A stretch of 64,000 bases of DNA. Origin: Celeribacter halophilus. Its GTDB lineage: Bacteria > Pseudomonadota > Alphaproteobacteria > Rhodobacterales > Rhodobacteraceae. Where the stretch lies: contig NZ_FORY01000007.1 in the NCBI RefSeq assembly GCF_900114135.1, positions 19,730 through 83,729 of the forward strand. The letters are read 5' to 3'. Positions 37,504 to 45,161 of the stretch are shown here, piece after piece. A program made the position numbers and the translations under genes. Positions within the stretch are counted from its first letter, which is position 1; the number at the start of each line of letters is the position of its first letter. Below the pieces are notes generated by a model. The model worked only from the letters and a program-made list of their open reading frames with translations. It made no database searches and was not told where the DNA came from.

Positions 37504-38682
37504 ATGACCAATCCGCTATTTGACCCGATCATCAACCGCTTCGGCACCCATTGCGCCAAATGGGACAAGATGGAAGACATCTACGGTGTCCCCGCCAAGG
37601 ACGGCATTGCCATGTGGGTCGCCGATATGGATTTCCGTCCGCCCGCAGTCGTGCAGGCCGCGTTGGAAAAAATGGCCGAACACGGGGTATACGGGTATTT
37701 CGGGGACGAGAGCGATTACCTTGCCGCAATCGGCTGGTGGATGAAGCATCGCCACGGTTGGGAGATTGATCCGGCGTGGGTGTTCACCACACATGGTCTG
37801 GTGAACGGCACTGGGCTATGCGTTGATGCTTTTACCGAACCGGGGGACGGGGTGGTTCTGATGACACCGGTTTACCATGCCTTCCACCGCGTCATCAAAG
37901 CCGCAGGGCGCGAGGTCGTCGAATGTCCTCTGGCGCTTGAAAACGGCAAATACATGATGGATTTTGACGCATGGGACGCGCAGATGAGCGGCAAGGAACG
38001 CATGTTGATCCTGTGCTCGCCGCACAACCCCGGTGGTCGCGTCTGGACCCGCGAGGAACTGGAAGCTGTGGCGGCCTTCTGCCGGAAGCATGATCTTGTT
38101 CTGGTCTCCGATGAAATTCACCATGATCTGGTGATGCCCGGTCATACACACACGCCGATGGCGCTGATTGACGGGATCGAAGACCGGCTTGTCATGATGT
38201 CCGCGACCACAAAGACCTTCAACATCGCGGGCACCCATTCCGGCAATGTCATCATTGCGGATGCGAAACTGCGTGAGACCTTCGCCGCGCGCATGGCGGC
38301 TCTGGGCATTTCGCCCAATTCCTTCGGGCTTGAGATGGCCACTGCCGCCTACAGCCCGGAAGGAGCCGCTTGGGTCGATGAACTGATCGCCTATCTCGAC
38401 GGAAACCGCCGGATTTTCGACGCCGCGATTGCGGAGATTCCGGGGCTGAAATCCATGCCTTTGGAAGCCACCTATCTGGCGTGGGTCGATTTCACCGATA
38501 CAGGCATGTCACGGGAGGAATTTACCGCGCGCGTCGAGAAAACCGCACGGATTGCCCCCAACCACGGGCCGACCTTTGGCGCGGGTGGCGAAAATTATCT
38601 GCGCTTCAACCTCGCCACGCCGCGCAGCATTGTCGAGGATGCCTGCGCCCGTCTCAAGGAGGCCTTCAGCGACCTGCAATAA
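37504..38682 (+). CDS. MalY/PatB-family PLP-dependent C–S lyase (aminotransferase fold)
   Basis: A 392-residue fold-type I PLP enzyme. MWVADMDFRPP near the N-terminus and ATTKTFNIAGTHSGNV with the PLP lysine are typical of the MalY/PatB cystathionine beta-lyase group. The ATG at 37504 follows GGAG six bases upstream; a longer frame lacks this. Likely activities are cystathionine or cysteine-conjugate beta-elimination, releasing ammonia, pyruvate and a thiol. No sulfur-pathway neighbour confirms it. Confidence 0.9.
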   Translation: MTNPLFDPIINRFGTHCAKWDKMEDIYGVPAKDGIAMWVADMDFRPPAVVQAALEKMAEHGVYGYFGDESDYLAAIGWWMKHRHGWEIDPAWVFTTHGLVNGTGLCVDAFTEPGDGVVLMTPVYHAFHRVIKAAGREVVECPLALENGKYMMDFDAWDAQMSGKERMLILCSPHNPGGRVWTREELEAVAAFCRKHDLVLVSDEIHHDLVMPGHTHTPMALIDGIEDRLVMMSATTKTFNIAGTHSGNVIIADAKLRETFAARMAALGISPNSFGLEMATAAYSPEGAAWVDELIAYLDGNRRIFDAAIAEIPGLKSMPLEATYLAWVDFTDTGMSREEFTARVEKTARIAPNHGPTFGAGGENYLRFNLATPRSIVEDACARLKEAFSDLQ

Positions 38683-38717
38683 GCAGGCCCCTGAGGTCAA
38701 AGCGTTTTCCGAAAGGC

Positions 38718-39065
38718 TTAACGCGGCAAAAGTGCGACTGGCGCGTCATCGGGCCGGTCGTAATCCAGTGGCGGTTTGTCGGTCGCGGCGGTCGAGCGTT
38801 TGAACTCGAAACTCATCACGTGCCCGTCATCTTTCGCCGCGACAATCAGCGCCTGATACAGGTGACGCGACCCGTCAAAGACATCGACCAACCCGCGCAG
38901 ATGTTCGGTATTCTCACGGTCCAGCGCGAATCCGTTGCCCCAAGATCGCAGGATCGGATAGGTCTCCTCCCCCACGCGCACCCGCAGGCGGGACCCGCGT
39001 TTAAGATTGCGCTTGCGGGCCAGCTCAAGACCTTCGCGCACTTCTTTCGGCAAAAAATCCGACAT
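38718..39065 (-). CDS. Conserved hypothetical protein
   Basis: A 115-residue soluble protein with no signal peptide. The N-terminus is basic (MSDFLPKEVREGLELARKRNLKR), followed by a beta-rich segment SRLRVRVGEETYPILRSWGNGFALD and a C-terminal Pro/Asp-rich tail. It resembles short proteins seen in Rhodobacterales, but I cannot name a family. It converges on the PatB gene with a 35-base gap. Confidence 0.7.
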   Translation of the reverse strand: MSDFLPKEVREGLELARKRNLKRGSRLRVRVGEETYPILRSWGNGFALDRENTEHLRGLVDVFDGSRHLYQALIVAAKDDGHVMSFEFKRSTAATDKPPLDYDRPDDAPVALLPR

Positions 39066-39394
39066 AATCTCTCTCCACCCTTCAAGCGATTCCCGAATAA
39101 CATCTTATGATGTCATCTGTGTAACGCTTGTCTTCTCAAAGCCCTTTCAAAGCCAATGTGTTTTCAAAGGGCGGCTCCCATAAGGATGGGGGCAAAATGT
39201 TTAGCGTCAAGTTAACCGTCACGTTGCGTCAGCAGAACTCCATGAGAGTCACCGGATTGTCGCAGGTTAACGGCGCCATTCTCGCCACTACTCCGCTTGG
39301 AGTGTGCATTCACGCACGATCAATGCGCCCTGACGCCTGTTTGCGCATGTCGGCAAAGGCGATAGGCCAAGGGGGACGCAAAGTGGAGATCGAA
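39066..39394. promoter_or_regulatory. Gap between the hypothetical gene and the glutathionyl-hydroquinone reductase gene
   Basis: This is 329 bases. GCCCTTT (39141–39147) and AAAGGGC (39166–39172) form an inverted repeat with an 18-base loop, and CATC-TTAT-GATG lies near 39100. The frame of the downstream gene stays open through here but its residues are not family-like, so I read it as non-coding. Confidence 0.45.
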
Positions 39395-40369
39395 ATGGGC
39401 TATCTGAAAGACGGAACCTGGCATGACGGCTGGTATGACACCGCAGCATCCGGCGGCAAATTCCAGCGCAGCACCGCAGGTTTCCGCAACTGGATCACTG
39501 TGGACGGCACCTCCGGTCCTTCAGGGCGTGATGGGTTCAAAGCCGAAAGCGGGCGCTATCATCTCTATGTCTCCTATGCCTGCCCTTGGGCGCACCGGAC
39601 GTTGATCTTCCGCAGCCTCAAAGGGCTTGAGCCACATATTTCCGTCTCTGTGGTCCATCCCGACATGCTGTCAGACGGCTGGAGTTTCGACACGGATTTC
39701 CCGGGAACGACGGGAGACACGCTGCTGGGCAAAGACTTTTTGCGCGAGATTTACACAGAGGCCGAACCGACAGTGTCCGGTCGCGTCACCGTGCCGGTCC
39801 TGTGGGACAAAGACACAGGCACAATCGTCTCCAACGAATCCTCGGAAATCATCCGCATGTTCAATTCCGCCTTTGACGGGATCACGGGAAACCGCCTTGA
39901 TTTCTGGCCAGAAGACCTGCGCCCCGAGATCGAGGCGCTCAACACCCGCATCTATGACACAGTGAACAATGGCGTCTACAAAGCGGGATTTGCCACCACC
40001 CAAAGCGCCTATGATGATGCCGTTTACCCGCTGTTTGGCAGTCTGGACTGGCTCGAAACCATCCTGCGCGAAAACCGTTATCTCACCGGGGACCGCCTAA
40101 CCGAAGCCGACTGGCGGCTGTTCACCACGCTGGTGCGGTTCGACAAGGTCTATCACACGCATTTCAAATGCAACAAACACATGCTCAAGGATTACCCGAA
40201 CCTCTGGGCCTATACCCGTGAGCTCTACCAGATGCCGGGGATCAAAGGGACCACCCGTTTCGACCACATCATACGGCACTATTATTACAGCCAGAACACG
40301 GTCAACCCGCAACGCATCGTGCCCGTCAGCCCCGAGCTGGACTTCGATGCGCCACACGGGCGCGGCTGA
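39395..40369 (+). CDS. Glutathionyl-hydroquinone reductase (Xi-class GST)
   Basis: A 324-residue Xi-class glutathione transferase. The catalytic Cys63 is in the YACPWAHRT motif, RFDKVYHTHFKCN and the C-terminal RHYYYSQNTVNP are hallmarks of the YqjG/EcmB group. It reduces glutathionyl-hydroquinones using GSH. The ATG at 39395 has GGAG six bases upstream. It converges on the receiver gene with five bases between stops. Confidence 0.93.
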   Translation: MGYLKDGTWHDGWYDTAASGGKFQRSTAGFRNWITVDGTSGPSGRDGFKAESGRYHLYVSYACPWAHRTLIFRSLKGLEPHISVSVVHPDMLSDGWSFDTDFPGTTGDTLLGKDFLREIYTEAEPTVSGRVTVPVLWDKDTGTIVSNESSEIIRMFNSAFDGITGNRLDFWPEDLRPEIEALNTRIYDTVNNGVYKAGFATTQSAYDDAVYPLFGSLDWLETILRENRYLTGDRLTEADWRLFTTLVRFDKVYHTHFKCNKHMLKDYPNLWAYTRELYQMPGIKGTTRFDHIIRHYYYSQNTVNPQRIVPVSPELDFDAPHGRG

Positions 40370-40374
40370 CCGGA

Positions 40375-40740
40375 TCAGGAAGCGGCTTTTCCGTAATATT
40401 CGACCATCGCGGTCAGGTCGTCAGGATTGACCTGATTGGGCACAAAGGCACAGGCATTGGCCGCATGTCTGAAGATCGACCCGTCGGAAAAGAAGCTTGT
40501 ATTGGTGGTGAAGATCACACGCGTGTCCGGATGGCGGTAATTGGCATAATCGGCCACGGCGAAGGCGGAGCCATCCTCCAGAACAAGGTCCAGCACGATC
40601 AAATGCGGCGCCGACAGTTGTAGCGCGGCAATTGCGTCGTCCTGTCCGCGCACAAGGGACACGACCATGCCCTGACGTTCTAAATGACGCTTCCAGACTT
40701 CTCCCAAGTCCGGACGGCTTTCAACAATCAATACTTGCAT
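40375..40740 (-). CDS. Stand-alone receiver-domain protein with degenerate active site
   Basis: A 121-residue CheY-like fold without an output domain. Asp51 in IVLDLVLEDG is the phosphoacceptor candidate. The acidic pair after beta-1 is reduced to Glu-Ser (LIVESRPD), and the Lys-Pro near the end of beta-5 reads Asn-Gln (FVPNQVNPDDL). Phosphorylation may be weak or absent. Start at ATG 40740. No kinase gene is adjacent. Confidence 0.82.
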   Translation of the reverse strand: MQVLIVESRPDLGEVWKRHLERQGMVVSLVRGQDDAIAALQLSAPHLIVLDLVLEDGSAFAVADYANYRHPDTRVIFTTNTSFFSDGSIFRHAANACAFVPNQVNPDDLTAMVEYYGKAAS

Positions 40741-41108
40741 ACTACCTCCGACACGGTCCGCGCCGCATTCCATTATTGTTCTTCTTGCGACGAAAACGGA
40801 ATCGATGGGTCAATTTAGCGAAGCCACAACCCGCGGGTCAATCTGGTCCGGCATGTTCTTGCTGATCAAAAAGTTAAGATTTTATCTTGCACTCCCCTCA
40901 TGCTGCGTCAAAACAGAGATATGACAAGGTTTCTCCGCCCGCACAGGCACATTTCAAACCGTGGCTTCAGGCCCTTCCGGATCATTGGGAACTCCGGCGC
41001 GGCGTGGCCTTCGGACCAATCTGCCGGAGGCAGGGGGCGCAGGGGAAAAGCCTTTGTAAATACATTATACGTCCCCTTACACCGGCGAGCAGTTTCAGGA
41101 GCGTGGAC
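40741..41108. promoter_or_regulatory. Divergent gap between the receiver gene and cobC
   Basis: This is 368 bases. AAGAT-TTT-ATCTT (40876–40888) is a 13-base palindrome, and GGGTCAAT occurs twice (40807, 40835). I looked for a cobalamin riboswitch before cobC and did not find its conserved core. No supported gene is present. Confidence 0.4.
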
Positions 41109-42056
41109 ATGAGCAAACATCGCGATCATGGCGGTGGTCTGGATGCGGCGGTTGCCCGTTACGGGGGCGAGAAAGCCGATTGGATCGACCTGTCCACAGG
41201 CATCAATCCGACCCCCTACCCCATCGGCAAAATTCCGCAAAGCGCATGGGCGCTGCTCCCCGATGCCGCCGCGCAAGACGCGCTCGTTCAGGCGGCGCAC
41301 ACGTTTTGGAACGTGCCCAAAGGGGCCGCGATTCTCGCCGCGCCGGGGGCCTCAAGCCTGATCGCCCGCCTCCCCGCCCTTTGGCCCGCGGGCAAGGTAG
41401 AAATCCGGACGCCGACCTATAACGAACATGCCGGAGCCTTCGCCGCCCACGGATGGCAAATATGCGACCAAGCCCCCGACCAACCCGCAGATGTGCAAGT
41501 TGTGGTCCATCCCAACAACCCGACCGGTCGCCTTTGGCAGGCCGAAGACCTCACCGCTCCCCATGTGATTATCGACGAAAGTTTTTGCGATGTAATGCCG
41601 GAGCAGACCCACATCGCGCGGGTGGCCGACGGGCAGAGCATTGTGCTCAAAAGCTTCGGGAAGTTCTGGGGGCTGGCGGGGCTGCGTCTCGGCTTTGCCA
41701 TCGGAGCCCCCGAGCTCATCGACCGGCTGGCCACGCTGGTCGGTCCTTGGGCGGTGTCCGGCCCTGCGCTGTCTATTGGCACGGCAGCCCTGAATGATCC
41801 GGACTGGGCAGAGCAGCAGCGCATCCAACTGCGCGAAAGCAGCGCAAAGCTGGACCGCCTTATGCAGAACACCGGCGCAGATCTCATGGGCGGCACCCCG
41901 TTGTTTCGTCTCTATAAACTGGCCAATGCCCGCGCCTTTCAGGACAGGCTCGCCCAAGGGCACGTCTGGTCCCGCATCTTTCCCTATTCCGATACATGGG
42001 TGCGTCTTGGCCTCCCGCCGGAAGACAGATGGGATCAGTTGGAGGCCGTTTTGTGA
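41109..42056 (+). CDS. cobC: L-threonine-O-3-phosphate decarboxylase (CobC-type)
   Basis: A 315-residue PLP enzyme of the HisC-like group that makes aminopropanol phosphate for the cobalamin nucleotide loop. DLSTGINPTPYP near residue 28, HPNNPTGRLW, DESFCDVMPE and the PLP lysine (about Lys185) in KSFGKFWGLAGLRLGF are typical. Salmonella calls it CobD, so nomenclature differs. The ATG at 41109 has GGAG seven bases upstream; the next gene overlaps by four bases. Confidence 0.92.
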   Translation: MSKHRDHGGGLDAAVARYGGEKADWIDLSTGINPTPYPIGKIPQSAWALLPDAAAQDALVQAAHTFWNVPKGAAILAAPGASSLIARLPALWPAGKVEIRTPTYNEHAGAFAAHGWQICDQAPDQPADVQVVVHPNNPTGRLWQAEDLTAPHVIIDESFCDVMPEQTHIARVADGQSIVLKSFGKFWGLAGLRLGFAIGAPELIDRLATLVGPWAVSGPALSIGTAALNDPDWAEQQRIQLRESSAKLDRLMQNTGADLMGGTPLFRLYKLANARAFQDRLAQGHVWSRIFPYSDTWVRLGLPPEDRWDQLEAVL

Positions 42057-42967
42057 GCACGGCGTTTGCACTTTCTCTGGCCCTGATCATTGATGCCATA
42101 TTCGGCGAACCGAAATGGCTGTGGTCCCGCCTGCCCCACCCCGCCGTGCTGATGGGGCGTTTGATCGGCTGGGCCGACACACGGTTCAACACAGGCGACA
42201 TACGCAAGCTGAAAGGTGCCCTGCTCGTCCTTGTCCTGACCCTCTGCGCCGCCATGCTCGGGCTGTTTTTGCGACATATCCCGCTCATCGGCCCTTGGAT
42301 CGAGGTGCTTCTGGGGGCCATTCTTCTGGCGCAAAAATCCCTGATCCAACATGTCAAAGCCGTGGCCGATGGTCTCGAACGCTCGCTTTTTGAAGGTCGT
42401 CGCGCCGTGGCAATGATTGTCGGGCGGGAGACGCAGGAACTTGATGCCCCTGCCGTGTCCCGTGCCGCGATTGAATCGGCGGCGGAGAATTTCTCCGACG
42501 GGGTGATCGCGCCGGCCTTCTGGTTCCTGATTTTCGGCCTGCCCGGCATTCTGGTCTATAAACTAGTGAACACCGCCGACAGCATGATCGGCTACCGGAC
42601 AGAGCGGCACCGTGACTTCGGCTGGGCGGCGGCGCGGCTGGATGATCTGCTCAATCTCGCTCCGGCGCGCCTCTCTGCGCTCCTGCTGTTTCCTTGGGGC
42701 AAACCCCTGTCCTTGTGGCGCGACATTCTTGCAGAGGCGCACCGGCACCGCTCCCCCAACGCGGGCTGGCCCGAAGCCGCCCTGTCCCGCAGTCTCGGCG
42801 TCGCGCTGTCCGGCCCGCGCGCCTATCATGGCGAATTGCGTGACTACCCTTGGGTCAACCCCACAGGGCGCGAGGCACATACGCGCGACATCCACGCCGC
42901 TTGCACCCGACTTTGGCAGGCATGGGGCGCGGTTTTCCTCTGTGTTGCCATTCTGTCATTTGCGTGA
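42053..42967 (+). CDS. cobD: Adenosylcobinamide-phosphate synthase (CobD/CbiB)
   Basis: A 304-residue membrane protein with about five helices. FGEPKWLWSRLPHPAVLMG, the VSRAAIESAAENFSDGVIAP block and NTADSMIGYRTERHRDFGWAAARLDD are diagnostic. It attaches aminopropanol (phosphate) to adenosylcobyric acid. The start is a GTG at 42053 overlapping the cobC stop (GTGA), with GGAGG seven bases upstream. Confidence 0.94.
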   Translation: MSTAFALSLALIIDAIFGEPKWLWSRLPHPAVLMGRLIGWADTRFNTGDIRKLKGALLVLVLTLCAAMLGLFLRHIPLIGPWIEVLLGAILLAQKSLIQHVKAVADGLERSLFEGRRAVAMIVGRETQELDAPAVSRAAIESAAENFSDGVIAPAFWFLIFGLPGILVYKLVNTADSMIGYRTERHRDFGWAAARLDDLLNLAPARLSALLLFPWGKPLSLWRDILAEAHRHRSPNAGWPEAALSRSLGVALSGPRAYHGELRDYPWVNPTGREAHTRDIHAACTRLWQAWGAVFLCVAILSFA

Positions 42968-43019
42968 CACCACTGCCCCCGCTATCGTGCCTGCAACCGG
43001 ACTTTTAAAAGGTAATCCC

Positions 43020-44198
43020 ATGCGTTCTCTGAGCCTTGCTCTCACCCTCTCCGCCCTTCTCGCCACGCCTGCTCTGGCCGATGTCTCCTGTGGCGGAAAT
43101 TTCGCCGGTTTCGTCCAGAAGATGAAAGCCGAAGCCCTCGCCAAAGGCCATTCGAAAGCCGCCGCTGACCGTTTCTTTGCTGCCGCACGTCATGATCCGT
43201 CCGTCATCAAGGCCGACCGCGCCCAAGGTTTCTTCCAAAAGAGCTTTGTCGATTTCTCCCGCGCGGTCATCAGCCAGAACCGGATGCAAAATGGGGCTGC
43301 CAATGCCGCGAAATACAAAAGCGTCTTTGACCGGATCGAACGCGACTATGGCGTATCGCGCGGTGTGCTTCTGGCATTTTGGGCGCTGGAAACCGATTAC
43401 GGACAGGTGCAGGGCAATTTCAACACGCTCAACGCGCTGATGACCTTGTCGCATGACTGCCGCCGCCCCGAGCTTTTCCAACCGCAAGTCTTTGCCGCCC
43501 TGACGCTGTATGAACACGGCGATTTTGACCCCGCCACCACACAGGGCGCATGGGCCGGTGAAATCGGCATGGTGCAAATGCTACCGAAAGACATTCTCGA
43601 AAACGGCGTTGATGGCGACGGTGACGGGCATGTGCGGCTTAAGACTTCGGCACCAGATGCGCTCATGTCCGGCGCCAAAATGCTGCGGCATCTGGGATGG
43701 CGTGCGAATGAGCCTTGGCTGCAAGAGATCACGGTGCCCGCCGATCTCGACTGGTCGAAAACCGGCCTCAACCACAAAATGACCGTGAGCCAATGGGCCA
43801 AACTCGGCGTCAAGCCGCGCTCCGGCTCCCTCGGCCCGTCCTCCCTCAAGGCCTCCGTTCTTTTGCCTATGGGGCGCAACGGTCCGGCCTTTCTCGCCTA
43901 TCCGAATTTTGAGGTCTATTTCGAGTGGAACAAAAGCTTTGTCTATGTGACCACTGCAGCCTATTTCGCCACCCGCCTCGAAGGCGCGCCCGTTTTCAAC
44001 GCGGGCAATCCCGAGGCAGGTCTCTCTGGTGCGCAGATGAAGCAGCTTCAACAGAAGCTCGTCAACATGGGCTATGATGTCGGCGGTGTGGATGGCATTC
44101 TGGGCGAGAAGACCCGCGAAGCCGTGCAAAGCGTGCAGCAGAAACTCGGCCTGCCTGCGGATGCATGGCCGACTCCGGCGCTTCTGGCCAAGCTCTAA
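43020..44198 (+). CDS. Lytic murein transglycosylase (MltB-type) with peptidoglycan-binding domain
   Basis: A 392-residue exported protein with a signal peptide (residues 1–20, ending ALA). The catalytic domain has Glu124 in FWALETDYGQVQGNF and GEIGMVQMLPKDI. A C-terminal PG_binding_1 domain (about 333–391) has QLQQKLVNMGYDVGG. It cleaves glycan strands to anhydromuramyl products. ATG 43020 has AAAGG seven bases upstream. No lipobox is present, unlike E. coli MltB, so it is probably soluble in the periplasm. Confidence 0.92.
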   Translation: MRSLSLALTLSALLATPALADVSCGGNFAGFVQKMKAEALAKGHSKAAADRFFAAARHDPSVIKADRAQGFFQKSFVDFSRAVISQNRMQNGAANAAKYKSVFDRIERDYGVSRGVLLAFWALETDYGQVQGNFNTLNALMTLSHDCRRPELFQPQVFAALTLYEHGDFDPATTQGAWAGEIGMVQMLPKDILENGVDGDGDGHVRLKTSAPDALMSGAKMLRHLGWRANEPWLQEITVPADLDWSKTGLNHKMTVSQWAKLGVKPRSGSLGPSSLKASVLLPMGRNGPAFLAYPNFEVYFEWNKSFVYVTTAAYFATRLEGAPVFNAGNPEAGLSGAQMKQLQQKLVNMGYDVGGVDGILGEKTREAVQSVQQKLGLPADAWPTPALLAKL

Positions 44199-44204
44199 GC
44201 CTAT

Positions 44205-44236
44205 CCCCCCCCCCGCGCACAGAACTTGTGCGGGGG
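44205..44236 (+). repeat. Ten-C homopolymer feeding a hairpin
   Basis: Ten consecutive C (44205–44214) continue into a hairpin whose left arm CCCCCGCGCACA (from 44210) pairs with TGTGCGGGGG (44227–44236) with a two-base bulge. There is no T-run after it, so it is a weak terminator at best. It lies between the transglycosylase stop and the siderophore-interacting protein ATG. Confidence 0.65.
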
Positions 44237-44302
44237 AAGGGGTTGCCTTTTCCGACAAAAACACTTTGTTTTGCGCAACAGTTGCAAAGCAAGGACAACG
44301 CC

Positions 44303-45076
44303 ATGACCGCCCCCATCACCCGCCGCGTGCGCCACGAGTTGAAATTCCGCGATTTGACCGTTGCACAGAAAGAGCGGCTGACCCCACACATGATCCGCGT
44401 CACGCTCAAAGGCGAGACGCTTTCGGATTTTGTCAGCAGCTCTTTTGACGATCACGTCAAGGTCTTCATCCCGACCGACGGCGATCCCGCAAAACGCGAC
44501 TACACGCCGCGCCAATACGATACAAATGCGCAGGAACTGGTCCTCGACTTTGCCGATCACGGCGAAGGCCCCGCCGCCTCATGGGCGCGTGCCGCCAAAG
44601 CCGGTGATACACTCCAGATTGCCGGTCCGCGCGGCTCCCGCGTAATCGAAGGCGAGATTGCCCATTGGGTTCTGATCGGTGATGAAACCGCGCTGCCAGC
44701 TATGGGGCGCAAGCTCGAAGACCTGCCTGCTGGTGTAAAAGTCACCATGATTGCCGCCGTGCCCGGACCAGAAGACGAGCAGACAATCGACACTCAGACC
44801 GATGCCACGATCCACTGGCTGCACCGCCCGCTGGAACAGGCGGCAGAGGCCCGACCATTCCTTGATGCTTTGGCAAATGTCGACCTGACGCCGCGCACAT
44901 TCGTCTGGATCGCGACAGAGGCAGGCATCGCCAAGAAACTCCGCGAAGCCCTTCTGGCGCAGGGGCATCCGCTCCCATGGCTCAAGGCCGCAGGCTATTG
45001 GGTCAACGGGGAGGCCGAAGCCTCGGTCAAGGATTTCGACGCCCCCACACCGGATCACGCTGCCCCCAAAGGGTGA
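44303..45076 (+). CDS. Siderophore-interacting (SIP/ViuB-family) flavin reductase
   Basis: A 257-residue ferredoxin-reductase-like protein. The FAD-binding RDYTPRQYD motif is near residue 58, followed by a SIP NAD-binding domain (HWVLIGDETALPAMGR; TFVWIATEAGIAKKLRE; AGYWVNGEAE). Such enzymes reduce ferric siderophores to release iron in the cytoplasm. The ATG at 44303 has AAGGA about six bases upstream. No siderophore transport gene is in the window. Confidence 0.9.
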   Translation: MTAPITRRVRHELKFRDLTVAQKERLTPHMIRVTLKGETLSDFVSSSFDDHVKVFIPTDGDPAKRDYTPRQYDTNAQELVLDFADHGEGPAASWARAAKAGDTLQIAGPRGSRVIEGEIAHWVLIGDETALPAMGRKLEDLPAGVKVTMIAAVPGPEDEQTIDTQTDATIHWLHRPLEQAAEARPFLDALANVDLTPRTFVWIATEAGIAKKLREALLAQGHPLPWLKAAGYWVNGEAEASVKDFDAPTPDHAAPKG

Positions 45077-45100
45077 GGTCGCCAGAAACACAAGCGCACC

Positions 45101-45128
45101 GCGAAAGGCCCATAACGCGGCCTTTCGC
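45101..45128. terminator. Inverted repeat between convergent SIP and smc genes
   Basis: GCGAAAGGCC / GGCCTTTCGC, a perfect 10-bp stem with an 8-base loop. It lacks a clear T-run, so it may be a bidirectional or Rho-assisted terminator. Confidence 0.6.
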
Positions 45129-45161
45129 ACAGATCTGAAATTCAGGACATTGCGCGCGGCT

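Noticed and set aside
39128-39394. N-terminal extension of the glutathionyl-hydroquinone reductase
   Set aside because: The residues are not family-like, a good ribosome binding site precedes ATG 39395, and that ATG gives the usual N-terminus.
40741-41108. Cobalamin riboswitch before cobC
   Set aside because: GGGAACTCCGGCGCGG looked promising, but the conserved B12-box and the GCCCCCGCAACTG-type core are absent.
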